Shown: positions 32,950 to 41,857 of the stretch, piece after piece
Layout: every line of letters begins with the position of its first letter
Numbering within the stretch: position 1 is the first letter of the stretch
From: Oscillospiraceae bacterium
GTDB taxonomy: Bacteria; Bacillota; Clostridia; Oscillospirales; Acutalibacteraceae
Reading direction: 5' to 3'
NCBI GenBank assembly: GCA_902792985.1
Contig: CADBBT010000037.1
Span: 1-43,319 of the forward strand
Length of the DNA stretch: 43,319 nt
Notes under the pieces: generated by a model
Told to the model about the DNA's origin: nothing
Databases searched by the model: none
The model's input: only the letters and a program-made list of their open reading frames with translations
Program-made: the position numbers and the translations under genes

Positions 32950-33226
32950 AATGAACATCCAGCTTTTCGCGCATAAAAAAGGTATGGGTTCCACCCGTAA
33001 CGGCCGTGATTCCGAATCCAAGAGACTCGGCGTAAAGCGTGCCGACGGTCAGTTCGTGCTTGCCGGCAACATCCTTGTCAAGCAGCGCGGCACCCACATC
33101 CATCCGGGCAACAACGTCGGCAAGGGTTCCGACGATACGCTGTTCGCGCTCGTTGACGGCAAAGTGAAGTTTGAACGCTTTGGCAAGACCCGCAAGAAAG
33201 TCAGCGTTTATGCGGTGGAGCAGTAA
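32942..33226 (+). CDS. rpmA: 50S ribosomal protein L27 with cleavable N-terminal extension
   Basis: 94 residues. The first nine or ten residues ([10 protein letters not shown]) are the Prp-cleaved extension, cut just before the conserved AHKKG start of mature L27, which reaches the peptidyl-transferase centre. The body [17 protein letters not shown] is typical. Start ATG 32942 has GGAGGTG upstream; longer ORF extensions to 32669 run through prp in another frame. Confidence 0.97.
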   Translation: MLKMNIQLFAHKKGMGSTRNGRDSESKRLGVKRADGQFVLAGNILVKQRGTHIHPGNNVGKGSDDTLFALVDGKVKFERFGKTRKKVSVYAVEQ

Positions 33227-33244
33227 TCAACGCAATAGTTCAGC

Positions 33245-33284
33245 GGCGGCTGTCGAAATTTTCGGCGGCCGTCCTTCTTTTTTG
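33245..33284 (+). terminator. terminator of the rplU-prp-rpmA operon
   Basis: An 11-bp stem (33247-33257 with 33261-33271, three G-T pairs) is followed by CCTTCTTTTTTG. Confidence 0.8.
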
Positions 33285-33324
33285 CCCGGAACGCTTGCAT
33301 TTTGCCGCGCAATATGATACAGTA

Positions 33325-33512
33325 AATGTGCCACATAATTGCAAAATAACATTTTTTGCAGCATAACCGTATAAACTCATACGAAGTGCGTATTTTTTTG
33401 TTGTAAAGATACGGACTCTCATTTCGTGCTTGTATGAGCGGTTATGAAATTGTGTGGCAACATTGAGTCATGTATTTTTACGGTGCGCGGCTCAACGGGT
33501 CGCGCATTTTTT
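33325..33512 (+). ncRNA. rod-like structured RNA candidate
   Basis: Between rpmA and the sigma gene lies a long hairpin made of coaxial stems: 33329-33340/33448-33459 (12 bp, one G-T), 33362-33369/33439-33446 (8 bp), 33376-33382 and 33384-33390 with 33425-33431 and 33432-33438 (14 bp with one bulge), and an apical CGTAT/ATACG. A side hairpin TGCAAAA/TTTTGCA sits in the left bubble. A weak promoter (TTGCAT 33295-33300, 17 bp, TACAGT 33318-33323) precedes it and a terminator (33484-33489/33501-33506 plus six T) follows. A rod with a large internal bubble is the general plan of 6S RNA; a small inverted-repeat element is the alternative. Confidence 0.5.
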
Positions 33513-33645
33513 CTTCCTCACCGAAAACGCAGGGACAAGTTTTTTCATGGCTTTTAAAAAAAATTCGGTTTTACTGTAAGATTTCGGCGGTCAAAGGCAC
33601 TAAAAAACAGAAGGAGCAATCCTTCGGAAAGGCAAGGGCAATCAG

Positions 33646-34194
33646 ATGGACAAAGGAGCGAACAGCTACAACTGCTTTCTGAATGGCAACAATGATGCGC
33701 TTGTTGAAATCATACGAGAATATAAAGACGGTCTGACGTTCTTCCTTGGCGGATTTGTCGGCGATCTTTCGCTTGCGGAGGAGCTGATGGAGGATACGTT
33801 CGTCCGCCTGTATGTCAAAAAGCCGCACTTTTCCGGAAAATCTTCATTCAAAACGTGGCTTTACGCAATCGGCAGAAACGTTGCCCGTGAATATTTGCGC
33901 AAGGAAAAACGAAGAAAAACGGTTTCGATCGACGACCATCCGGAGCTGACGGATCCTCTCTGGGATCCGGAACGAAGCTATTTTAAAAACGAAAACCGTC
34001 TGCGGCTATATGCAGCGCTGCAAAAGCTCAAGCCGGAATACCGGCAGGTCCTGTGGCTGCATTATTTTGAAGAGCTGCGCGAAAAGGAGATTGCGCAAGT
34101 TATGAAAAAGAGCAGCAACAATATCGGCGTTCTGCTGCACAGGGCAAAAAAAGCGCTGAAAGATGAATGTGAGAAAGAAGGTGTTTTGGAATGA
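33646..34194 (+). CDS. ECF-type RNA polymerase sigma factor
   Basis: 182 residues with both functional regions. Region 2 (about 20-90) contains GDLSLAEELMEDTFVRLYVK and FKTWLYAIGRNVAREYLRKEKRR. Region 4 (about 125-178) contains LKPEYRQVLWLHYFEELREKEIAQVMKKS and VLLHRAKKALK, the helix-turn-helix for the -35. It has no regions 1 or 3, as expected for ECF factors. The RBS is weak (AAAGGCAAGGG). The stop overlaps the next start as ATGA, the normal arrangement with a cognate anti-sigma factor. It probably directs transcription of its own operon with the LRR genes; the 130 bases before it (33513-33645) show no clear promoter of the vegetative type. Confidence 0.92.
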   Translation: MDKGANSYNCFLNGNNDALVEIIREYKDGLTFFLGGFVGDLSLAEELMEDTFVRLYVKKPHFSGKSSFKTWLYAIGRNVAREYLRKEKRRKTVSIDDHPELTDPLWDPERSYFKNENRLRLYAALQKLKPEYRQVLWLHYFEELREKEIAQVMKKSSNNIGVLLHRAKKALKDECEKEGVLE

Positions 34195-35069
34195 AGACTT
34201 ATCTTGAAGTTGCCGATGAAGTTTTTAAAAAGGGCGAGGTGCGGCTGGCAGAAAAAAGAGAGAGAAAAAGAAAAATCCAGCAGGGCGCTGCGTTTGCAAC
34301 GCTGGCAGCGGTCATTCTCATTTCTGCTTTTTCAATCACAAAAGGTCTTTTCCCCCACCGAATCCCGGCGGAGCTCCCGCTTTCTTCCGAAACGCCGGAA
34401 ACAGCCACAACCGCGCAAGGCGGCGAAACAATTTCAACGGCAAAACCCGCTTTTCCAAGCACGCAAAACGCAGCTCCGGGCGCGCAGACAACAAGCCCGA
34501 GAGAGTCCGGCACCACGGCGACCCGGGCTGCAGACGGCGCAGACGATTCAAAAAAGCAGACTGTGCCCAAACAAGAAACCGACGAACCGACAAGCATCAT
34601 GCCGGACGAATCCGTCCAAACGGAACCGGTGAGCGAGCCGGGCGGCGACGCAGAGCTGACAACCGACAGCGGTGAACAAGCAACGCAGACGCCGGACGAA
34701 CCGGTGACAGAAACGACGCTGCGAAGCATCTCCGACAGGGAACAAACGACCAGAAGGCTTGCGCCTGCCGCGTCGAGCCGTAATGCGGAACGCGTGCTGC
34801 GCGCCGCGTTGGAGGACAATGCGTATGCCTGGGTCAAATACAGGGATCACTATTTTGTGCACGATGAATGGACGAATGCAGACGCGCTCGGACCTGGCGA
34901 AAAAATCGGCGAGGCAAACGATTTTGAGGGAAATCTCGAACTGCTTGCGCTTTCGGGCGATCTGTATGCGATAGAAAACGACGAAGAAGATCTATGCTTG
35001 CTGCTGAAAACCCCCGACGGGCAGAGCATGGCTTTTATCCTGAATCCCGCAGGGGAGGAAAGGGAGTGA
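34191..35069 (+). CDS. membrane protein, probable anti-sigma factor
   Basis: 292 residues. A short cytoplasmic N-terminus (1-30, LEVADEVFKKGEVRLAEKRE, basic and helical) that could hold the sigma factor, one membrane segment (about 31-50), a long Thr/Pro/Glu-rich external linker (about 60-195) and a folded external domain (about 198-292: AERVLRAALEDNAYAWVKYRDHYFVHDEW). There is no zinc-binding HxxxCxxC. The ATGA overlap with the sigma gene and the topology suggest the anti-sigma partner; the external domain would sense something at the wall. Inference from context, not from a recognised family. Confidence 0.65.
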   Translation: MKTYLEVADEVFKKGEVRLAEKRERKRKIQQGAAFATLAAVILISAFSITKGLFPHRIPAELPLSSETPETATTAQGGETISTAKPAFPSTQNAAPGAQTTSPRESGTTATRAADGADDSKKQTVPKQETDEPTSIMPDESVQTEPVSEPGGDAELTTDSGEQATQTPDEPVTETTLRSISDREQTTRRLAPAASSRNAERVLRAALEDNAYAWVKYRDHYFVHDEWTNADALGPGEKIGEANDFEGNLELLALSGDLYAIENDEEDLCLLLKTPDGQSMAFILNPAGEERE

Positions 35070-35159
35070 CGAATCATGGAAACAGCATGACAATGAGACG
35101 AAAAAGCCTGCACACGATCCTTTCCATTTGAAAAAACGAGCAAAAGGAGAATGATATAT

Positions 35160-36353
35160 ATGAAAAGAAACCTGTTGTTTATCCTTACCTGCGCCGCACT
35201 GCTGTGTGCTTTCTGCTTCAGCGCGGGCGCAATCAAGGCCGACCGCCCGTACAAGGAAAGCAAAACGATCAAGATCATCGACCATGTGGTGTATCAATAT
35301 CGCAGCCATCCCTTTCATGAGCCGGAGCAATATTACGCTGTGATTGATTATTTTGATACCGACGAAGCGGCGAACGATCCTAAGATCGCGAAAACGATTA
35401 GAATTGTGGATAAGATCGGAAAAATACCCGTGACGGATATTCTTGTCAGTGTGTATAGTGAAAGAGCGTATGACGACGTTGATTCCGGTCACTGCAGCAG
35501 CAGCCACACGCAGAATATCGAACTGCCAAAGACGATCAAGAATCTGCATTGCTATGCTTTTGAGGGCTTTACTTCGCTGCGTTCAATCACATTGCCGGAG
35601 GGTGTCCGCGTTCTTGGAAGCGGTACGTTTGAGAACTGCTATCAACTGCGCGAGGTCCACATGGAAAGCGAACTGACAATGATTGGTCACATGGCCTTTC
35701 AGCACTGCAAACAATTGAAAAGCTTCACCTTCGGCGACAATCTGGAACAGATCGGTGAATCCGCTTTTTATGGTTCCGGCCTGCGCAGCATCTCGCTTTC
35801 CGCCTCTACTTTTTTGGATTGGGACGCCTTTTCAAACTGCGAAAACCTGACAAAGGTGAAGTTCCGCGCAAACAGCAAAGAGCAGGCGCTTTCTCTTGCT
35901 TTTGGTGTGTTTTACGGCAGCGCACTGAAGACGGTTGTCTTTTCAAAGAATATCAAAGATGTGTATATTGGCGACAGTGTCTTTGGAAATTGCCGAAATC
36001 TGCAAACGCTGAAAAATATATCCAATCTGCGGATGATTGGTGAGCGGGCGTTTGAAAACTGCACCGCCCTGCGAAGCTTTACAATTCCGAAAAAGATCCA
36101 ATATATCCACCCCTATGCTTTTTTGTCCTGTGTCAATCTCAAAACGATGTATTTAAACAGCAAAAACCCGAATCTGCTCAAAGACAGTCTGACGTTTTAT
36201 AATCAGAAAAAATCGGAAATAGACTATGACTATCTTGACTGCAACTTCATTGACTTCTTGCGCAACGACTGCATGATCTATGTGAAAAACGCGGATATGC
36301 TGCGCATGGTGCAGGAGGATGCGCTGCACAGCAAAGCACAGATCGCAGCATAA
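35160..36353 (+). CDS. secreted BspA-type leucine-rich-repeat protein (short)
   Basis: 397 residues. The signal peptide ends near residue 22 (CFSAGAIKA). An N-terminal module (about 25-100) holds IKIIDHVVY, YYAVIDYFDTDEA and TIRIVDKIGKIPV; it recurs in the next two genes. Then LRR_5/BspA repeats of about 23 residues (AFEGFTSLRSITLPEGV, AFQHCKQLKSFTFGDN, SAFYGSGLRSISL). No sorting signal, LysM or FN3 end, so how it stays on the cell is unclear. I chose ATG 35160 because AAGGAGA (35144-35150) lies 9 bases upstream, while ATG 35151 abuts it. Base composition looks more AT-rich than the two paralogues that follow. Confidence 0.85.
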   Translation: MKRNLLFILTCAALLCAFCFSAGAIKADRPYKESKTIKIIDHVVYQYRSHPFHEPEQYYAVIDYFDTDEAANDPKIAKTIRIVDKIGKIPVTDILVSVYSERAYDDVDSGHCSSSHTQNIELPKTIKNLHCYAFEGFTSLRSITLPEGVRVLGSGTFENCYQLREVHMESELTMIGHMAFQHCKQLKSFTFGDNLEQIGESAFYGSGLRSISLSASTFLDWDAFSNCENLTKVKFRANSKEQALSLAFGVFYGSALKTVVFSKNIKDVYIGDSVFGNCRNLQTLKNISNLRMIGERAFENCTALRSFTIPKKIQYIHPYAFLSCVNLKTMYLNSKNPNLLKDSLTFYNQKKSEIDYDYLDCNFIDFLRNDCMIYVKNADMLRMVQEDALHSKAQIAA

Positions 36354-36392
36354 ATTTAACTTCATCACAAATTTTCAGAAGGAGTGACAAAA

Positions 36393-38015
36393 ATGAAAAA
36401 GCTGATTTCCCTTGCGCTGGCAGTGTTTCTGTGCCTGAGCTGCCTCGTGCCTGCTTTCGCAGAGGAACCGGAGCCCACCACCGCCGCGCCGGACGCGACA
36501 CAGGCCACCACCGAACCTCCGGAGGAAACGACCGAAGCCCCCGCCCTCCCGGAAGCCTATCTCAAATGGGCCCACGGCGACGAGTACAGCGACCGGGGCG
36601 CCTTTGACCGTTCCTTCCGTCAGTATTACACTGAAGACCCGGACGTGGAGATCATCGACGGTATGGTGTTTTTCAAGACGCCTGTGCGCCGCTTCCGCCC
36701 GACGGAGCTTTGCTATCGGCTGATCGATTATTTTGCCTCGGACGAGTTGGAGCGCACCGTGACGGAGCTGCGCATTCCCGGCGAGGTGAAGGGCTGCCCG
36801 GTGAGCCTGCTGGCCTACGACCAGACGGTGCCCTGGCCGGAGAAAAACGAAACGCCCTTTTCCAATGATACCGTGACCAAGGTCGTTTTGGGCGAGGGCA
36901 TCACCACGGCGCCCTACTTCGCCTTTCGCAATTTCACGGCGCTGAAAACCGTCAAGCTGCCCTCCACCCTTCGGATGATCTATGATTCCGCCTTCGAAAA
37001 CTGCGGGAACCTCAAAAAGATCGTGGGTGCCGGCAACGTTGGGACCGTCCACGCCGCCGCGTTCAAAAACTGCAAAAAGCTCGCCTCCTTCGCCCATATG
37101 GAAAGCATCACCTACATCATCGGCGACGCCTTTTACGGCTGCGGCTTTGAAACCCTGACGCTGGCCGGTACGCTGAGTATCGTCGGCCCCACGGGGGACA
37201 TGGATTATTACGCCACATCCAACGCCTTCGCAAACTGCAAAAAGCTCAAGGACGTGACCTTCCTTTCCCTTAAGAAGTATCCCCGCCTGTGGATCGGCGG
37301 CGGCGCCTTCCGGGGCTGCACGGCGCTGGAAAGCGTGACCTTCCCGAAGAAGACCGCCGGCGTCCACCTCTTGCACCGGGCGTTTCAGGACTGCACAAAG
37401 CTGAACACGCTGAAAAACGTGGGGAAACTGAAAAGCATCAGCAACTTTGCCTTTGCCCGCTGTACGTCGCTGGAAAGCGTCGTTCTGCCCGAAGGGATCG
37501 AATACGTGGCCGAACAGCCCTTCAAGGGCTGCAAACGCCTGAAAACCCTTGACATCCGCTCCGAAGACATTGACCTTTTCGGCCGGAATTATTATTTGTA
37601 CGGCGTGTACTATTACGGCGCAAACTATACGACAGAGGAGCTGTCCACCACGAATTTTGTGAAGTACCTGCCCAAAACATGTACCGTCCTTGTGCCGACG
37701 CTCGCCATGAAGCAGATCGCTCAGGCTCACGGCTGCACGGCGAAGCTGAAAATCAAGGCGGACGTGCCCGCGCCGAAAAAGCTGAAAGCGGCTTCGTCGG
37801 GCGGCACGGTCACGCTCAAATGGAGCGCCGTGCAGGGTGCGGACGGCTACCGCGTCTATGCCGTGAACGCCAAAACGGGCGCGCTGACGCCGCTGAAAAC
37901 GCTCGCCGCGCCGACTGTTAAGGTCACGCTGAAAACGGGCGGCAAAGCCTTTGCCGTGAAAGCGTTTTGCGACATCGACGGCGACCGTTCGTGGAGCAAG
38001 CCGACCACCAATTGA
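36393..38015 (+). CDS. secreted BspA-type LRR protein with FN3-like end
   Basis: 540 residues. The signal peptide ends near residue 22 (VPAFAEEP), followed by a Thr/Glu/Pro linker, the shared N-terminal module (DVEIIDGMVFFK, YRLIDYFASDE, LRIPGEVKGCPV), about eight BspA repeats (AFRNFTALKTVKLPS, AFENCGNLKKIVG, AFARCTSLESVVLPEG) and a C-terminal FN3-like domain (PKKLKAASSGGTVTLKWSAV then GADGYRVYAVN). Such proteins bind host or polymer surfaces in other gut bacteria; the ligand here is unknown. ATG 36393 is set by AAGGAG at 36379-36384; the GTG at 36384 overlaps it. 39 bases after the preceding LRR gene. Confidence 0.87.
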   Translation: MKKLISLALAVFLCLSCLVPAFAEEPEPTTAAPDATQATTEPPEETTEAPALPEAYLKWAHGDEYSDRGAFDRSFRQYYTEDPDVEIIDGMVFFKTPVRRFRPTELCYRLIDYFASDELERTVTELRIPGEVKGCPVSLLAYDQTVPWPEKNETPFSNDTVTKVVLGEGITTAPYFAFRNFTALKTVKLPSTLRMIYDSAFENCGNLKKIVGAGNVGTVHAAAFKNCKKLASFAHMESITYIIGDAFYGCGFETLTLAGTLSIVGPTGDMDYYATSNAFANCKKLKDVTFLSLKKYPRLWIGGGAFRGCTALESVTFPKKTAGVHLLHRAFQDCTKLNTLKNVGKLKSISNFAFARCTSLESVVLPEGIEYVAEQPFKGCKRLKTLDIRSEDIDLFGRNYYLYGVYYYGANYTTEELSTTNFVKYLPKTCTVLVPTLAMKQIAQAHGCTAKLKIKADVPAPKKLKAASSGGTVTLKWSAVQGADGYRVYAVNAKTGALTPLKTLAAPTVKVTLKTGGKAFAVKAFCDIDGDRSWSKPTTN

Positions 38016-38037
38016 ATTTTAAAAAGGAGAATGTGCT

Positions 38038-39801
38038 ATGAAGAAACTGATTTCACTGCTCTTGGCATTACTGGTCTGTGCAGCCTGCTTGCTGCCGACG
38101 TTTGCCGAAACAACGGAAACCGAAACGGAAACAACGACCGCCGCTGAAAACGCGGAAACGTCCGCTCCGGCGCCGACAGAACCCGACACCGCTGCAGCGT
38201 CCGACTGGACAACAACGGCCATTTATGCGGAAAGTCCGGCGCCGACGAGCGAAGAAACCCGGCCTGCCGCCGGTGAAACGGAAACAACGACCGCCGCGCC
38301 CGACGAAACGCAGGCGACGACTGTCCAGCCTACAGAGGAAGACGGCGATTCGTCTTTGCGGGAGTCGTATGAAACCTGGAAGGGCGACCGCGGCGACAAC
38401 GCGCGTTATCACAGAGCCTACCGCAAGTTTTATGCGGCCGATCCCGACCTCACCATTGTAGATCACATGGTCTTCAAAAAGGTGGAAGCGACGCGTTGGA
38501 GCAAGGCGTACTATGCGCTGATCGACTATTTTGACACCGACGAAGCCGAAGCGACTGCCTTCGCGCTGCGCATTCCGAGCGAGATCAACGGTTTGCCGGT
38601 AGCTTTAGACTTGGCCGGCGATGACGACTATGTTGACGGCCTCTTTTATAACGGCTACCGTAACGACACGGTGCGTCTCGTGGTTCTGGAAGAGGGCTTC
38701 ACCGGCGTGGCGTCCTATGCGTTCACGAACTTCACCGCTCTTTGGACCGTGAAAATCCCCAAAACGGTCACAGCCATCGGCTACGGTGCGTTCTGCGGCT
38801 GCAAAATGCTGCAAAAGATCGTCGGCGGCGAAAACATTGCGGAGGTTCGCTCCTTTGCGTTTGACGGCTGCGCACGGCTCGCGTCCTTCCCGCATATGGA
38901 AACGCTGAAAACCATTGAGGGCAACGCCTTTTCCGGCTGCGCGTTTAAAAAGCTGAATCTTTCCGGCGATCTCCGGCTATCCATCGGCGACGAGGACAAC
39001 TACTCCGCGTGGAACGCCTTTGCCGATTGCAAAAACTTGAAAACCGTGACCTTCCTGGACGGCAGCGAAAAAAAGGGACTGCTGATCGGTATGGGCTCGT
39101 TTCGCGGCTGCACGTCGCTGAAAAGTGTGACGCTGCCGAAAAAGTGTTCGGATATTCAGCTTGACGACAGCGCGTTTTACGGCTGCACGTCGCTGAAAAC
39201 GCTCGGCAATATGGACAAGGTCACCGAGATCGGGCGCTTTACGTTTGCAAACTGCACTTCTCTGACGTCTGTGACCCTGCCGGCAGGCATCAAAACCGTG
39301 ACGCAGGACGCGTTCAAGGGCTGCAAGAATTTGAAAACGCTGGATTTGAAATCCACGGACATCGACCTGCTCAGCCGCACATTTTACAACGGCTGGAGCT
39401 ATCCGGGCGACGATCAGGGCAAAACCACGACCAACTTTATCAAGCACATACCGAAGAAATGCACGGTCTATGTGGTGAACAAAGACATGAAGCTGGCTGT
39501 GAAAGCCCACGGCTGCCGCGGCACGGTGAAGATCAGGGTCGACGTCAAAGCGCCGAAGACCTTCAAGGCGGCAAAGCAGGGGAGCGCCGTGCGTCTGCAA
39601 TGGAGCAAGGTCAAAAACGCCGACGGCTACCGCCTGTATGTCTATAACGCCAAAACAAAAACGTTTGAAAAATTGAAAACCGTGAAAGCGCCGATTCTGT
39701 CCGCAACCGTAAAAGCAAACGGAAAGACCTTCGCTGTTCGCGCGTTCCGTAAGGTGGACGGCGACGTTTCGTGGGGCGCTGCGGTGCGCTGCAAAAAATA
39801 A
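38038..39801 (+). CDS. secreted BspA-type LRR protein with FN3-like end (paralogue)
   Basis: 587 residues, a close paralogue of the preceding gene with the same order: signal peptide to about residue 22 (LPTFAETT), longer Thr/Glu/Ala/Pro linker (about 23-105), shared module (LTIVDHMVFKK, YALIDYFDTDEAEA, LRIPSEINGLPV), BspA repeats (AFTNFTALWTVKIPK, AFDGCARLASFPHME, TFANCTSLTSVTLPAG) and an FN3-like end (APKTFKAAKQGSAVRLQWSKV). The tandem position and identical plan point to gene duplication. RBS AAAAAGGAG; 22 bases after its paralogue. A strong terminator follows, closing the sigma-LRR operon. Confidence 0.87.
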   Translation: MKKLISLLLALLVCAACLLPTFAETTETETETTTAAENAETSAPAPTEPDTAAASDWTTTAIYAESPAPTSEETRPAAGETETTTAAPDETQATTVQPTEEDGDSSLRESYETWKGDRGDNARYHRAYRKFYAADPDLTIVDHMVFKKVEATRWSKAYYALIDYFDTDEAEATAFALRIPSEINGLPVALDLAGDDDYVDGLFYNGYRNDTVRLVVLEEGFTGVASYAFTNFTALWTVKIPKTVTAIGYGAFCGCKMLQKIVGGENIAEVRSFAFDGCARLASFPHMETLKTIEGNAFSGCAFKKLNLSGDLRLSIGDEDNYSAWNAFADCKNLKTVTFLDGSEKKGLLIGMGSFRGCTSLKSVTLPKKCSDIQLDDSAFYGCTSLKTLGNMDKVTEIGRFTFANCTSLTSVTLPAGIKTVTQDAFKGCKNLKTLDLKSTDIDLLSRTFYNGWSYPGDDQGKTTTNFIKHIPKKCTVYVVNKDMKLAVKAHGCRGTVKIRVDVKAPKTFKAAKQGSAVRLQWSKVKNADGYRLYVYNAKTKTFEKLKTVKAPILSATVKANGKTFAVRAFRKVDGDVSWGAAVRCKK

Positions 39802-39825
39802 GCGGCGCGGGAAGTTTCTTTTTTG

Positions 39826-39870
39826 GAACCCTTGCATTCGGATGTTGCCGAACCGCAAGGGTTCTTTTTT
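39826..39870 (+). terminator. terminator of the sigma-LRR operon
   Basis: A 10-bp stem (39826-39835 with 39855-39864) with an inner TTCGG/CCGAA stem, then six T residues. Confidence 0.9.
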
Positions 39871-39994
39871 GAAAAGGAAGCGGATTGATTTTCTTAAAAA
39901 AGTATTTAATTTACAATTTGTTCAATAAAAGAAATAAAAAAGCACAAGATTTCTATGTAACATGAATGTGATTCTTCCAACAGGAGTGTTCAAC

Positions 39995-41617
39995 ATGAAA
40001 AGATGCTTATCCTTGTTTCTTGCGTTTTTGCTGCTGCTTTCGGCCGCAGTTGTGCCGACCACAGCAGCCTATGAGTTCTCTGTCGATCTGCCGGTAATCA
40101 ATATTCGCGGCAACGCACAGTCCATTGTGGATGAAGACGGCGTTGTGGTGTATGATTTTGACCCTTCGGAGGAAGCTATCAAAGCCTGTGCAAAGCGCGT
40201 GCTGCCGCTGCTGCTGAAAGGCTTTGTGACCAACAACTTTGACGAATACTACCGCGCGTTCGGCGAAGAGATGACAAAGATTTATTACCACTGCCAGCTC
40301 GATGAAAACGGCAATGCGCAGTGGGGCACCGGCATCGGCAAAGAGGCACAGGACTGGCTTGCGGAATGTATGCAGCATGACTGGGCAGATGAAAACGGCA
40401 GATATGCTGTCAGCGGCTGCACCTACAATTTTGACTGGCGGCTCGATCCGCTGGAAAGTGTGGACGGACTCAACGAATTCATCAACGCCATTCTTGTGAA
40501 TTCCGGCAAGAACAAGGTGAACCTTTATTGCAACTGTCTGGGCGGCGAGCTGCTGCTGGCCTACCTTGCAAAGTACGGCGCAGACAAGATCAACGGGCTT
40601 GCTTTTACGGAAACTGTGGTCTTTGGCAGCGAGCTGGTGGATGAGACCTTTTCCGGAAGGATGAATATTGACCCGAACGCCGTTGTGCGTTTCATGGGTG
40701 ACGAATTCATGGAGGATGAGCTGCGCGAAAACCCGGTGCTGCGCACGTTTTTGAATGAATCCATCATCCTCGCAAAGCAGACCGGTGTGCTGGACGGCGT
40801 GACAAAGCTGTTCATGCGCACGCTGTATGACAAGCTCTATGAGGGTCTGACGCCGGAGCTGTGCCTTGCGACCTTCGGCACCTGGCCGGGCTATTGGACG
40901 CTGGTGACAAAAGAGCATTATGCCGAAACGAAGCAGTTCATTTTCGGAAAGCCCGGCAGCGAACGCTATGAAAAATATGCCGGTCTGATTCAAAAGCTCG
41001 ACAACTGGGACATGCAGGTGCGTCAACGCATTCCCGAACTGCTGCAGGGCGCGATGGAGAACGGCACCAAGCTCGGCATCACGGTGCGTTACGGTTCGCA
41101 GTTCCCGCCGGTGCTGCAATCGAACGACGCCAACGGTGACGTCTGGGTCTCCGCGAAAAATGCGTCGCTCGGCGCAACGGTGGCCGAGATCGGAACCACA
41201 CTGCCGGAAAGCTACCGCGCAAGACGCACGGCGGAGGGCTTTGGCAAGTATCTTTCCCCGGACGGACAGATCGACGCTTCGACCTGTGCCTTTCCCGATC
41301 AGACATGGTTCGTCAAAGGCGAGCCGCATAACAACCACGGTGTGTACAGTGAACCGTTCTGGACGGCATTTTTCAATTACAACGGTATGCCGACAGTCGA
41401 TTCGTTCCGGGAGTATCCGCAGTTCCTTGTGGCTGTGCGTACCAACCCGGGCACATCGAATACGGCAGCGTTTCTGTACCCGATGACGGAAGAAAATATG
41501 CATACGGAAACCTATGAGGTTGACGCAAAGGAAAAGACCTTCTTTGAAAAGCTCAAATTCTTCTTTGAGCACGTCAGGCTCTGGTTTGCTGCGCTCGTGA
41601 ACCTGCTGAAAAAATAA
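39995..41617 (+). CDS. secreted alpha/beta-hydrolase-like protein with Cys at the nucleophile position
   Basis: 540 residues. The signal peptide ends near residue 25 (VVPTTAAYEF). The first part has the layout of lipase/LCAT-like hydrolases: strand VNLYCNCLGGELLLAYLAKYG (split here at 176-196), where the usual G-H-S-x-G-G reads C-N-C-L-G-G, so Cys181 stands where the serine should be. A possible histidine is in EPHNNHGVYSE (about 447). It could be a cysteine-nucleophile hydrolase or a catalytically changed binding protein. The C-terminus (FFEKLKFFFEHVRLWFAALV) is an amphipathic helix with KK at the end, similar in kind to the tail of the 1715-3331 protein. ATG 39995 has AGGAG with 8-base spacing. 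Monocistronic, between a terminator and the palindromic block. Confidence 0.7.
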   Translation: MKRCLSLFLAFLLLLSAAVVPTTAAYEFSVDLPVINIRGNAQSIVDEDGVVVYDFDPSEEAIKACAKRVLPLLLKGFVTNNFDEYYRAFGEEMTKIYYHCQLDENGNAQWGTGIGKEAQDWLAECMQHDWADENGRYAVSGCTYNFDWRLDPLESVDGLNEFINAILVNSGKNKVNLYCNCLGGELLLAYLAKYGADKINGLAFTETVVFGSELVDETFSGRMNIDPNAVVRFMGDEFMEDELRENPVLRTFLNESIILAKQTGVLDGVTKLFMRTLYDKLYEGLTPELCLATFGTWPGYWTLVTKEHYAETKQFIFGKPGSERYEKYAGLIQKLDNWDMQVRQRIPELLQGAMENGTKLGITVRYGSQFPPVLQSNDANGDVWVSAKNASLGATVAEIGTTLPESYRARRTAEGFGKYLSPDGQIDASTCAFPDQTWFVKGEPHNNHGVYSEPFWTAFFNYNGMPTVDSFREYPQFLVAVRTNPGTSNTAAFLYPMTEENMHTETYEVDAKEKTFFEKLKFFFEHVRLWFAALVNLLKK

Positions 41618-41664
41618 ACGTGTGTTTTGGGGGCTTTTGCTAAATGCAACAGCCCCCTTTTTGC

Positions 41665-41850
41665 GCAATGTCGTCAACTTAAGGCAAAGCCTTCCCCGCT
41701 TCAGCGGGGAAGGGGGACCGGCGAATGCCGGTGGAAGGGGTAAAAGAAGAAATATTTTCCTCTTCACCCCTTTCGTCAGCCTGCGGCTGCCACTTTCCCC
41801 GCTAAAGCGGGGACAGCTTAATCTGAGTTTTCTTAAGTTGACGACATTGC
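41665..41850. repeat. MITE-like element C (19-bp terminal inverted repeats)
   Basis: Perfect 19-bp inverted repeats (41665-41683 and 41832-41850) border about 150 bases made of hairpins: 41690-41699/41704-41713, 41717-41722/41727-41732, 41735-41741/41766-41772, 41777-41781/41785-41789 and 41796-41802/41807-41813. No ORF and no transposase. Size and terminal repeats fit a non-autonomous miniature element; no clear target duplication is visible at the edges. Confidence 0.8.
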
Positions 41851-41857
41851 TCCTCTT

